A DNA stretch of 64,000 nt from Actinomadura violacea (GTDB taxonomy: Bacteria > Actinomycetota > Actinomycetes > Streptosporangiales > Streptosporangiaceae): assembly GCF_017573465.1 (NCBI RefSeq), contig NZ_JAGEPF010000039.1, forward strand, positions 1-64,000, in the 5' to 3' direction. The translations under genes were made by a program, and so were the position numbers. The notes beneath the pieces were generated by a model. The model saw only the letters and a list, made by a program, of their open reading frames with translations. It was not told the origin of the DNA and did not search any database. Of this stretch, positions 25,361 through 33,330 are shown in pieces. Numbering within the stretch: position 1 is the stretch's first letter; every line of letters begins with the position of its first letter.

Positions 25361-26009
25361 CGACCCGCACCTGGTGACCGTCACGCCGCCCCGGTTCGAG
25401 CGGCAGATGGCCTGGCTGCGCGCGCGCGGCCTGCGCGGCGTCGGGATGGCGGAACTGCTCGCCGAGCACGCCGAGGGACGCGCCCGCGGCCTCGTCGGCC
25501 TCACCTTCGACGACGGCTACGCCGACTTCGCCACCCGCGCCCTGCCCGTCCTCGTCCGCTACGGGTTCGGCGCGACCGTCTTCGCCGTGTCCGGGCGGGT
25601 CGGCTCCTACAACGCCTGGGACGACGGCCCCCGCAAGCCGCTCATGACCGCCGAGCAGCTGCGCACCGTCGCCGACACCGGCATGGAGGTCGCCTCGCAC
25701 GGCCGCCACCACGTCCCGCTGCCCGAGGTCGACGACACCGAGCTGCGCGAGGAGCTCGAGGAGAGCCGCGCCGCCCTGGAGGACCTCACCGGACGCGAGG
25801 TCACCGGCTTCGCCTACCCGTACGGGCGCGCGGACGCCCGCGAGATCGACGCCGTCCGCGCCGCCGGCTACGACTACGCCTGCCACATCCGCCCGGACGA
25901 GCCGTCCCGGCACGCGCTCGGCCGCGCCTACATCGGCGAGCGCGACGGCGGCCTGCGGCTGCGCGCCAAGCTGGTCCGGCACCAGATGCTGTGGCGGAGC
26001 CGCATGTGA
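25170..26009 (+). CDS. Polysaccharide deacetylase (NodB / CE4)
   Basis: 279 residues from GTG 25170, supported by a GGGGGA ribosome site 5 bases upstream; an internal ATG at 25323 is an alternative. The first 50 residues are Thr/Ala/Pro-rich with no clear signal peptide. The CE4 motifs are intact: FDDG with Asp114-Asp115, ASHGRHHVPL for the metal-binding His pair, and FAYPYGRADAREIDAV. The enzyme removes N- or O-acetyl groups from sugars. In this locus it probably modifies the exopolysaccharide or its lipid-linked precursor. It is coupled to the next gene by a 4-base overlap. Confidence 0.9.
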   Translation: MTQPTEPAPEAAPTTSPATTSPATAGPAPTAASPAPRIRPARPPQEVEPPPMVLMYHSIDHYDDDPHLVTVTPPRFERQMAWLRARGLRGVGMAELLAEHAEGRARGLVGLTFDDGYADFATRALPVLVRYGFGATVFAVSGRVGSYNAWDDGPRKPLMTAEQLRTVADTGMEVASHGRHHVPLPEVDDTELREELEESRAALEDLTGREVTGFAYPYGRADAREIDAVRAAGYDYACHIRPDEPSRHALGRAYIGERDGGLRLRAKLVRHQMLWRSRM

Positions 26010-27136
26010 CCCGCGTCCTGCACGTCATCACCGGACTGGAGCACGGCGGCGCCGAGCACCAGCTCGTCCTGCTGCTGCGCCGCCTGCCCATGGAGTGCGA
26101 GGTGGCGACGCTGACGCACGCGGGGGTGCTCGGCGAGCGGATCCGGAGCGGCGGCGTGCGCGTCCACGAACTCGGCATGCGCGGGAACCGGGACCTCGGC
26201 GCGCTGCCGCGGCTCGTCCGGCTGATCCGCGGCGGGCGGTACGACGTCGTCCACACGCACCTGTACCGCGCCTGCGTCTACGGCCGCGTCGCCGCCCGCC
26301 TCGCCGGGACGCCGCGCATCATCGCCACCGAGCACTCCCTCGGAGACGGGCACATCGAGGGGCGCCGCACCACCCGCGCCGTGCAGGCCCTCTACCGGGC
26401 GACCGAGCGGCTCGGCTCGATGACGGTCGCGGTGTCCCCGACGGTCGCGGCGCGGCTGCGCGCCTGGGGCGTCCGGCCGGACCGGATCACGGTCGTCCCC
26501 AACGGGATCGACGCGGACGCGTTCGCCTACGACCCGGGTCACCGCGCCGTGACGCGCCGCCGCCTCGGCATCCCGATGGACGCCCACGTCGCGGGGTGCA
26601 TCGGACGGCTCGTCCCGACCAAGCGGTTCGACCTGCTGGTCGAGGCCGTCGCCCGGACGCCCGCCGCCCGGCTGCTGCTCGCGGGCGACGGTCCCGAGCG
26701 CGCGCGGCTCGAACGGCTCGCCGCGTCGCTCGGCGCGTCCGGCCGCGTCGTCTTCACCGGCGGGACGGACCAGGTCGCGCCGCTGCTCGCCGCGATGGAC
26801 GTGTACGCCGCCCCGTCCGCGCAGGAGACGTTCGGCCTCGGCGTCCTGGAGGCGCTCGCCGCCGGGCTGCCCGTCGTCCGCGCCGCCTGCCCGGCGCTCG
26901 ACGATCTGCCGCCCGGCGAGGCGCCGCACGCGACCCGGCTGCCCGCGGCGGCCGGTCCGGACGCCTGGAGCGCCGCCATCGGCCGCCGCGCCGGACGGGT
27001 CCCGGTGCCGCCAGCGGTGCGCCGCTACGCCATCGAGGAGCAGGCCGCGAAGCTCGCCCGCCTCTACGGCGGCCACGGCGGCGGCGATCCGAGCGCCGGG
27101 CGCACGCGGCCCGCCCCCGAGTCCATCCCGACCTGA
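26006..27136 (+). CDS. Glycosyltransferase family 4
   Basis: 376 residues from the GTG at 26006, overlapping the deacetylase stop (a GTG at 25991 is possible). N-terminal acceptor half with LHVITGLEHGGAEHQL, then VVHTHLYRACVYGR. The C-terminal nucleotide-sugar half has the donor-binding pattern PNGIDADAF, GRLVPTKRFDLLVEAV and SAQETFGLGVLEALAAGLPVV, where the E-x7-E type glutamates bind the donor. A retaining GT-B transferase that adds one sugar to the growing repeat unit on the cytoplasmic side. Confidence 0.92.
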   Translation: MTRVLHVITGLEHGGAEHQLVLLLRRLPMECEVATLTHAGVLGERIRSGGVRVHELGMRGNRDLGALPRLVRLIRGGRYDVVHTHLYRACVYGRVAARLAGTPRIIATEHSLGDGHIEGRRTTRAVQALYRATERLGSMTVAVSPTVAARLRAWGVRPDRITVVPNGIDADAFAYDPGHRAVTRRRLGIPMDAHVAGCIGRLVPTKRFDLLVEAVARTPAARLLLAGDGPERARLERLAASLGASGRVVFTGGTDQVAPLLAAMDVYAAPSAQETFGLGVLEALAAGLPVVRAACPALDDLPPGEAPHATRLPAAAGPDAWSAAIGRRAGRVPVPPAVRRYAIEEQAAKLARLYGGHGGGDPSAGRTRPAPESIPT

Positions 27137-27159
27137 CGGCAAGAGAGAAGGGTCTGCCG

Positions 27160-28014
27160 ATGTCGCAACGTGACGCCACCAAGAAATCGGCCCACGGGGA
27201 AGGGCCGCCCGGCGAGGCCGCCCGCGCGAAGAACGCCCGCACGAAGACCGACCGTGCCAAGACCGACCGTGCGAAGACCGACCGTGCGAAGACCGGCCGT
27301 GCGAAGGCGAGCCGCGCGAAGGCCCGCCGCGCCGCCGCGACGCCCGGCCGCGCCGCCGGCGCCGCCGCCGCCCGGCTGCGCGCGCCGCTCACCGCGTTCC
27401 TGCGCCGGTTCGGCCTGCTCGCCGCGCTGGTCCTCAGCGGCTTCCTCGGCGGCCTCGGCTACGCCCTGTTCGCGCCGACGACCTACACCGCCACCGCCTA
27501 CGTCCTCGTCGTGGACGACGGCGACGGCGGCCAGGGCCCGGCCGCGGTCAGCTTCGCGCAGGCGTTCGGCCGGCTCGCGCCGCTGCCCGAGACCCTCGCC
27601 TACTCCTCGATCCCGCTGCCGGACGGCGCGATGGCCGCGACCCGCGACCACATCCAGTCGTCCACCTCGCCCGACACGCCGCTGATCAAGCTGGCGGGCA
27701 GCGCGGACACCCCGGCCGGCGCCGCCGCGTACGCCAACGCCGCCGCCGACGCGCTCGTCCGCTACGGCACCTCGCACCGCACCGACACCGGCGTGCGGGT
27801 CGCGCTGATGAGCATGGCCGCGACGCCGTCGGCGCCGTCCTCGCCGAACCTGCCGCTGGACGTGGCGGTCGGCACCGCGTCCGGCGTGCTGCTCGCCGGG
27901 CTCGGTGCCGCCGTGCTCAGCGGGCGGCGCGCCCGCGGCCAGCACGACGCGGGCCGCGCCCCGCGCGGCGCCGTGCCGGGCCCCGCCGCCGAACCCGTGG
28001 AGGTGCACTCGTGA
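27160..28014 (+). CDS. Wzz-like chain-length / export protein with Lys-Arg repeat head
   Basis: 284 residues; AGAGAAGGG lies ahead of the ATG. The first 75 residues are extremely basic and include six 5-residue units of the type K-T-D-R-A. A membrane helix follows (about 88-108, LAALVLSGFLGGLGYALF), then an exported domain that starts PTTYTATAYVLVVDD, typical of Wzz/chain-length determinants, and a second membrane helix near 235-255. Proteins of this type set polymer length or form the export scaffold. No Walker motifs are present, so any BY-kinase partner would be elsewhere. Confidence 0.75.
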   Translation: MSQRDATKKSAHGEGPPGEAARAKNARTKTDRAKTDRAKTDRAKTGRAKASRAKARRAAATPGRAAGAAAARLRAPLTAFLRRFGLLAALVLSGFLGGLGYALFAPTTYTATAYVLVVDDGDGGQGPAAVSFAQAFGRLAPLPETLAYSSIPLPDGAMAATRDHIQSSTSPDTPLIKLAGSADTPAGAAAYANAAADALVRYGTSHRTDTGVRVALMSMAATPSAPSSPNLPLDVAVGTASGVLLAGLGAAVLSGRRARGQHDAGRAPRGAVPGPAAEPVEVHS

Positions 28015-29321
28015 CGCTGTCCAGCGTGATCCGTCCGGGACGGGCCGCCGCGCCCGCCGAGGCCTGGCGGGTGGAGGTGCGCCGCGACGAGGGCGCCCTC
28101 ATCGAGCTCGGCGACGAGCTGCGCGACCTGTACGAGCGCAGCCCGGAGGCGACCCCGTTCCAGTCCCACGAATGGCTGAGCGCCTGGTGGGGCTGGTACG
28201 GCATCCGGGGGCGGCTGCGGCTCGTCCTCGTCCGGTACCGGGGGCGCCTCGTCGCCGCCGCGCCGCTGATGACCGCGGGCCGCTGGGGCTTCCCCGTGCT
28301 GGTGCCGATCGCCGACGAGCAGAGCGACTTCACCGACTTCCTCCTCGACCCCGCGTACACCGACGGCGCCGTCGAGCACCTCGCGCGCGCGCTCCACGGC
28401 ATGCGCGGCCGGTGCGCGATCGACCTGCGCGAGGTACGGCCCGGCTCGGTCGTCCACCAGGTGGTGCGGCGCTGGCCGGGCCGGACGTGGCCGATGCCCG
28501 CGTCGGTGTGCATGGAGCTGCCCTGCGCCGACATCGCCGACGTCATGGACCGGTTACCGCGCCGCAGCGCCGGCAAGATGCGCGCGAAGCTCCGCAAGAT
28601 CGACGTGCGGGGCATCACCGCCGAGACCGTCCCGCCCGAGGAGGCCGCGGACGCGATCGGCGCGCTGCTGGAGATGCACGCCCGCCAGTGGCGCGGCCGG
28701 CCGATGAACCCCGAGCACGCCCGCGAGCGGTTCCGCCGCCACCTGGCCGAGGCGGGCGCCGCGATGGTCCGCGAGGGCCGCGCCGCCGTGCTCCGCTACC
28801 ACTGGGACGGGCGGCTCGTCGCGAGCGACCTCGTCCTCATCGGGCACCGGTTCGTCGGCGCCTACCTGTACGGGGCGATCCCCGAGCTGCGCGACGGCGT
28901 GGACGTCTCGCTGATGCTCCTGCGCGAGGACCTCGCGCTCGCGCGCTCGCGCGGCCGCCAGGCCGTCAACCTGCTGCGCGGCGAGGAGCCCTACAAGCTG
29001 AAGTGGCGGCCGAGCCGGGTCCAGAACCAGCGGATCGTGCTCGGCCGTTCGTTCCCCGCGTCGCTGTTCGCGGGCCTGGCGCTCGTTCGCGCGGGCCTCG
29101 CCGCCCGCCGCCACCGCCGCCCGGCGACCGTGCCGCCGCCCGCCCCGCCGCGCGACGGCCTGCTCGGTGACGAGGCGCTGCGCGCCGCGGGCCGCGAGGA
29201 CGTGCCGCTGCCCCGCCACGACGCCATGCCGGTGGACGAAGCCGTGCCGGTGGAAGACGCCGTGCCGATCCGGGACGCCGAGGCGGGCGCGCGGAAGGGC
29301 GGGCGGCCCGGGCATGGCTGA
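28011..29321 (+). CDS. FemAB/CelD-like GNAT acyltransferase
   Basis: 436 residues; the GTG overlaps the previous stop. The fold is the double-GNAT acyltransferase type (PF13480): ATPFQSHEWLSAWWGWYG near residues 45-62, and a second half with ALLEMHARQWRGRPMNP and LVASDLVLIGHRFVGAYLYG. Such proteins in polysaccharide clusters acylate sugars or attach aminoacyl groups. Codon 182 (28554-28556) is TTA, very rare in such a genome. The C-terminal 40 residues contain a degenerate repeat (PVDEAVPVEDAVPIRDA) of unknown role. Confidence 0.82.
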   Translation: MTLSSVIRPGRAAAPAEAWRVEVRRDEGALIELGDELRDLYERSPEATPFQSHEWLSAWWGWYGIRGRLRLVLVRYRGRLVAAAPLMTAGRWGFPVLVPIADEQSDFTDFLLDPAYTDGAVEHLARALHGMRGRCAIDLREVRPGSVVHQVVRRWPGRTWPMPASVCMELPCADIADVMDRLPRRSAGKMRAKLRKIDVRGITAETVPPEEAADAIGALLEMHARQWRGRPMNPEHARERFRRHLAEAGAAMVREGRAAVLRYHWDGRLVASDLVLIGHRFVGAYLYGAIPELRDGVDVSLMLLREDLALARSRGRQAVNLLRGEEPYKLKWRPSRVQNQRIVLGRSFPASLFAGLALVRAGLAARRHRRPATVPPPAPPRDGLLGDEALRAAGREDVPLPRHDAMPVDEAVPVEDAVPIRDAEAGARKGGRPGHG

Positions 29322-30846
29322 GGCCGCCGCCCCGCTGCGGGTCCTGCACGTCAGCCAGCCGAACGCGGGCGGCGTCGCCGTCTACGTCGGCCAGGCCGTC
29401 GCCGACCAGCGCCGCCGCGGCTGGGACGTCGCCGTCGCCTGCCCGCCCGGCGGCGACCTGCCCGCCCGGTGCGCGGCGGCGGGCGTGCCCTGGTTCAACT
29501 GGGACGCCCGCCGCGCGCCCGGACCCGGGACGCCGCTGGAGGCGCTGCGCCTGCGCCGCCTCATCAGGAGCTTCCGGCCCGACGTCGTCCACCTGCACTC
29601 CGCCAAGGCGGGCCTCGCCGGGCGGCTGCTCCGCCGCCCGGCCGGCGTCCCGGCGCTCTTCCAGCCGCACGGCTGGTCGTGGCTCGCGGCGACCGGCCGG
29701 CAGGACGCGGTCAGCCGGCTCTGGGAGCGGTTCGCGGCCCGCCGCGCCGACGCGCTCGTCTGCGTCGGCGAGGGCGAGCTGCGGGCCGGGATGCGCGCCG
29801 GGATCCGCGGGCCGTTCCGGCTCGTCCGCAACGGCGTGGACCGGCGCCGGTTCGGGCCCGCCGGCGCGTCCGCCCGGCTCGCCGCGCGGACCCGGCTGGG
29901 CCTGCCCGCCGCCGCGCCGCTCGCGGTGTGCGTCGGCCGGCTGACCCGGCAGAAGGCGCAGGACGTGCTGGTCGCGGCCTGGCCCGCGGTCACCGCCCGC
30001 TGCCCGTCCGCGCTGCTCGCGATCGTCGGGGACGGCGAGGACCGGGACGCGCTGCGCCGCCGCGCCGAGCCGGGCGTCCGGTTCGTCCCGGCGGTGCGGG
30101 ACCCGCGGGACTGGCTGGCCGCCGCGAACGTGGTCGTGCTGCCGTCCCGCTGGGAGGGGCTGCCGCTGACCGCGCTGGAGGCGCTCGCCACCGGCCGGTC
30201 CCTCGTCGGGACGGACATCCCCGGCATCGCGGAGGTCGTCCGGCCCGGCCTCGGCGCGCTGGTGCCGGTGGACGACCCGGCCGCGCTCGCCGACGCGATG
30301 GCGGCCCGGCTGCTGTTCCCGGGCGTCGCCGAGCGCGAGGGCCGCGCGGCGGCGGACGCCGCGGCGGACTACGACCTCGCCGAGACGGTCGCGCTGCTCG
30401 CCGCCCTCACCGGGGAGGTCGCGGGACGCGGCGGCCCGGTGCCGGACGGCGTCGCCCGCGAGCTCGCGGACGCCGACGACCTGGGCGCGGACGTCCTGGC
30501 CGGCTCGGAGGCCCTCGCGATGTCGGGCGCGGGACGCGCGGGCGGCGGGTTCGCCGGCGGTTTCGCGAGCGGGGCGGGCCCGGTGCTCGCCGGCGCCGGG
30601 ACCGGGGCCGGGGCACTGGACGGCGGCGGGCCGGACGGCGGCTCGGCGTTCGCCACCGAAGGCGCGGCCGACGGCGGCGCCGGAGCCGGAGCCGGAGGAG
30701 GAGGAGGAGGAGCCGATGCGGGAGCCGATGCCGGAGCGGGCGAGCCCGCGGGCGGCGTCGACGGGGGCGGCGCGATCGGCGGCGTGGCGCCGTTGCCCGG
30801 CGCCGCGGGCGACGGCGCCGCCACCCCGCCGAACAGCTCCCGGTAG
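29314..30846 (+). CDS. Glycosyltransferase family 4 with Gly/Ala-rich C-terminal tail
   Basis: 510 residues from ATG 29314. Residues 1-370 are a complete GT-B glycosyltransferase: LHVSQPNAGGVAVYVGQAV, VHLHSAKAGLAGRLL, RNGVDRRRF, GRLTRQKAQDVLVAA, and SRWEGLPLTALEALATGRSLVGTD with the donor-binding glutamates. The last ~140 residues are Gly/Ala/Asp-rich with no family match, and they are encoded antisense to the Pro/Ala tail of the GH26-like gene on the other strand. The catalytic part is certain; the tail may be read only because of that overlap. Role: sugar transfer in repeat-unit synthesis. Confidence 0.87.
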   Translation: MAEAAAPLRVLHVSQPNAGGVAVYVGQAVADQRRRGWDVAVACPPGGDLPARCAAAGVPWFNWDARRAPGPGTPLEALRLRRLIRSFRPDVVHLHSAKAGLAGRLLRRPAGVPALFQPHGWSWLAATGRQDAVSRLWERFAARRADALVCVGEGELRAGMRAGIRGPFRLVRNGVDRRRFGPAGASARLAARTRLGLPAAAPLAVCVGRLTRQKAQDVLVAAWPAVTARCPSALLAIVGDGEDRDALRRRAEPGVRFVPAVRDPRDWLAAANVVVLPSRWEGLPLTALEALATGRSLVGTDIPGIAEVVRPGLGALVPVDDPAALADAMAARLLFPGVAEREGRAAADAAADYDLAETVALLAALTGEVAGRGGPVPDGVARELADADDLGADVLAGSEALAMSGAGRAGGGFAGGFASGAGPVLAGAGTGAGALDGGGPDGGSAFATEGAADGGAGAGAGGGGGGADAGADAGAGEPAGGVDGGGAIGGVAPLPGAAGDGAATPPNSSR

Positions 30847-31856
30847 ACCTCCGCCGAGCGCGGGTTCGCGCCGCATTCCCACACGCCGTGCGGGCAGTAG
30901 TCCGTGATCGACTGGTAGGCCACGTTATGCGACACGATCCAGTCATGCATTCCCTGGATATATTCGGGGTTGTCGGAGTTGCGGAACAGACCCCATTCGG
31001 GAAAGGAGATCGGCTTTCCGTGCGCGGCGGCGAAGTCCGCCTGCGCCTTCATCCCGTACGGCTGGTCGATGTAGTCCTGGAAGGAGTTCCCGGGCGGCTG
31101 GTCGTAGCTGTCGGAACCGATGATGTCCACCACGTCGTCACCGGGATAGCAGTCCGTCCACGGGATGGCGTCATGCCCGCGGTTCGGCGCGAAATCGAAC
31201 CGGAAACGCGCGCCGGGAACCGAGCGCATCGCCGCGACGATGCGCCGCCAGTACGTCTTCCACGCGTCCGGATCCGGCGCGCACCGGCCGCCGTAGACGT
31301 CCCCGTTCATCTCCCAGCCGAGCACGATGACCGTGTCCCCGGCGTCCAGCGACACCAGGTGCCGCGCGAGCGCCCGGTAGTGCTCGTCGAACGCGCCGGA
31401 CGCGCCGCCGCGCAGCAGCGACGACAGCACCACCGGCGCCAGCCCGGCCTCGTTCGGCGTCATCATCGGCACGTTGAGCACCAGCGTCCGGCGCGGGTCG
31501 GCGGCGAGCCAGCGCGTCCACGGCTGCAGGATCTGCGGCGGGCCCTCGACGTCGTCCCAGGAGTCGCCCGGCAGGTAGGTGCGCCCGACGGTCACCGTGG
31601 AGCCGAGCCAGCGCTGGAACCGCGCCACCCGGGCGACGCCCTCCGGACCGGACCCGAGAAAGGCCCCCAACGGCACATAATTCGCCATTCTGTGGGTGGC
31701 CTGCGGCTGGAACCAGGTGACCAGTGTGGACGCCGCGAGCGCGACCAGCGCGGCCGCGGCGAGCAGCAGCGTCGGGAACGGGAAGAACGCGAAGCGCCTT
31801 TTCCGCCGCGTTTCCCGCATCCGCCGCCCGGTCGAATGGATATTCGCAGCTCGCAT
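30369..31856 (-). CDS. Membrane-anchored GH26-like glycoside hydrolase
   Basis: 495 residues from ATG 31856 (ATG 31820 is equally possible and would drop 12). A basic head and one hydrophobic segment anchor it or serve as an uncleaved signal. The catalytic domain (about residues 55-340) carries GWEMNG with the acid/base Glu182 and FPEWG with the nucleophile Glu287, plus the SDSYDQPPG loop, as in family 26 mannanases and related polysaccharide lyases/hydrolases. The remaining ~150 residues are a Pro/Ala tail. The only minus-strand gene in the polysaccharide locus, it probably trims or releases the polymer outside the cell. The substrate is unknown. Confidence 0.8.
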   Translation of the reverse strand: MRAANIHSTGRRMRETRRKRRFAFFPFPTLLLAAAALVALAASTLVTWFQPQATHRMANYVPLGAFLGSGPEGVARVARFQRWLGSTVTVGRTYLPGDSWDDVEGPPQILQPWTRWLAADPRRTLVLNVPMMTPNEAGLAPVVLSSLLRGGASGAFDEHYRALARHLVSLDAGDTVIVLGWEMNGDVYGGRCAPDPDAWKTYWRRIVAAMRSVPGARFRFDFAPNRGHDAIPWTDCYPGDDVVDIIGSDSYDQPPGNSFQDYIDQPYGMKAQADFAAAHGKPISFPEWGLFRNSDNPEYIQGMHDWIVSHNVAYQSITDYCPHGVWECGANPRSAEVYRELFGGVAAPSPAAPGNGATPPIAPPPSTPPAGSPAPASAPASAPPPPPPAPAPAPPSAAPSVANAEPPSGPPPSSAPAPVPAPASTGPAPLAKPPANPPPARPAPDIARASEPARTSAPRSSASASSRATPSGTGPPRPATSPVRAASSATVSARS

Positions 31857-31975
31857 GCGTATCGTATGCCCTCTGGCGGCCGCAGCGAACGAATCGGCCA
31901 AGCGGCCGATCACAAAATTTACCTTGAAAGGGAAGGCGATCCCGTGCGCCAAGAACCGCCGCCGGAACCGGCCGG

Positions 31976-33235
31976 ATGACGCGGATGATCCTCGATACTC
32001 CTGCCTCGGCGCCGCCGCTGCTGGACCCCGGACTGCCGGTCCTGCTGCTGCGCACCGACCACAATTTCTTCCACCACGGAAGCCTCGGCGCCATCCGCTC
32101 GCTCGGCCGCGCCGGGGTGCCGGTGCACGCCATCCTGGAGGGCCGCGCCAGCCCGGCGTCCCGGTCCCGCTACCTGTACCGGGGGCACCCGTGGGCACCG
32201 CCCGCCGAGCGTCCCGCCGAACTGGCCGCGCACCTGCACCGGATCGCCGAGCGGATCGGCCGCCCGGCGCTGCTGCTGCCGGTGGACGACGCCGGCGCGC
32301 TGTTCGTCGCCGAGCACGCCGAGGCGCTCGCGGCCGCGTTCGTCTTCCCGCGCCAGGACCGCGACGTCCCGCGCCGCGTCGCCGACAAGTCGCAGCTCAT
32401 CGCGGCGCTGCGGGAGAGCGGCGTGCCGTGCCCGCAGAGCCGCACGCCGCGCAGCGCCGCCGACGTCGAGGACGCCGCCGCCGAGCTCGGCCTGCCGCTG
32501 ATCGCCAAGTGGGCGCGGCCGTGGCGGCTGCCGCCGGGCATGCGCAGCACCACCCTCGCGCACACCCTCGACGAGGCGTACCGGCTGTTCGCGGCCGGGC
32601 TGCGGCGCGACCCGGACGGCGACGCGGGCCCGCTGATCCTGCAGCGGCGCATCCCGCAGGCCGGCGGCGACTGGTTCTTCCACGGCTACTTCGACGCCTC
32701 GCTGGACTGCCTGTTCGCCGCGACCGGCCGCAAGCACCTGGCGCACCCGCCGCAGGCCGGCCACACCATCGCCGGGCAGTGGACGGCCAACCCCGAGCTG
32801 GAGCGGCTCGCGGTGCGGACCGTCCAGACGCTCGGCTGCCGGGGCCTGGTCGACCTGGACTTCCGGTTCGACGCCGGGACCGGCGCCTACCACCTGCTCG
32901 ACTTCAACCCGCGGCTCGGCGCGCAGTTCCGGCTGTTCACCGACCGGCGCGGGCTCGACCTCGTCCGCGTCCTGCACCTGGACCAGTCGGGGCGCGACGT
33001 CCCGCCGGCGCACCCGGCGTACGGCCGCCGGCTGCTGGTGGAGAACCACTACCTGCGGCAGGCGCTCGGCCGGCCGCTGCTGCGCGCGGGGACCCTCCGC
33101 CCGCTGCGCGAGGCCGACGAGCTGGCCTGGTACGCCGGCGACGACCTGCCGCCGTTCCTGGCGATGGGCGGGCAGAGCGTCCTGCGCGCCGCCGGGCGCG
33201 CGCGGGGGCGCGCGCTCCGCCCGTCCGGCCGCTGA
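31976..33235 (+). CDS. ATP-grasp carboxylate-amine ligase-like protein
   Basis: 419 residues (ATG 31976; a second ATG at 31985 is possible). The pattern is ATP-grasp: a pre-domain (LLRTDHNFFHHGSLGAIRSLG), a lysine-bearing start of the ATP domain (VADKSQLIAALRESGVPCP, PLIAKWARPWR), and the Mg-binding end LVDLDFRFDAGTGAYHLLDFNPRLG with Glu/Asp/Asn in the expected places. Such enzymes join a carboxylate to an amine through an acyl phosphate. In polysaccharide loci they are suspected of amidating uronic acids or attaching amino acids. It is followed 95 bases later by a flavin monooxygenase, and the two may act in sequence. Confidence 0.82.
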   Translation: MTRMILDTPASAPPLLDPGLPVLLLRTDHNFFHHGSLGAIRSLGRAGVPVHAILEGRASPASRSRYLYRGHPWAPPAERPAELAAHLHRIAERIGRPALLLPVDDAGALFVAEHAEALAAAFVFPRQDRDVPRRVADKSQLIAALRESGVPCPQSRTPRSAADVEDAAAELGLPLIAKWARPWRLPPGMRSTTLAHTLDEAYRLFAAGLRRDPDGDAGPLILQRRIPQAGGDWFFHGYFDASLDCLFAATGRKHLAHPPQAGHTIAGQWTANPELERLAVRTVQTLGCRGLVDLDFRFDAGTGAYHLLDFNPRLGAQFRLFTDRRGLDLVRVLHLDQSGRDVPPAHPAYGRRLLVENHYLRQALGRPLLRAGTLRPLREADELAWYAGDDLPPFLAMGGQSVLRAAGRARGRALRPSGR

Positions 33236-33330
33236 GCCGGGCGGGCCGCACCACCACACCACCTCACCACAGTGGCGCCCGGGCACGCGGCGCCATCCCA
33301 AGCACGGACACACATCGGGGGGAACGAGAA

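Noticed and set aside
27244..27333. Regular 15-base repeats as a CRISPR-like array
   Set aside because: There are no spacers, the unit is a multiple of three, and it codes in frame within the Wzz-like protein.
31944..31979. A 12-codon frame ending on the ATP-grasp start (ATGA)
   Set aside because: It is too short, lacks a ribosome site and shows no attenuator pattern; the overlap is probably chance.
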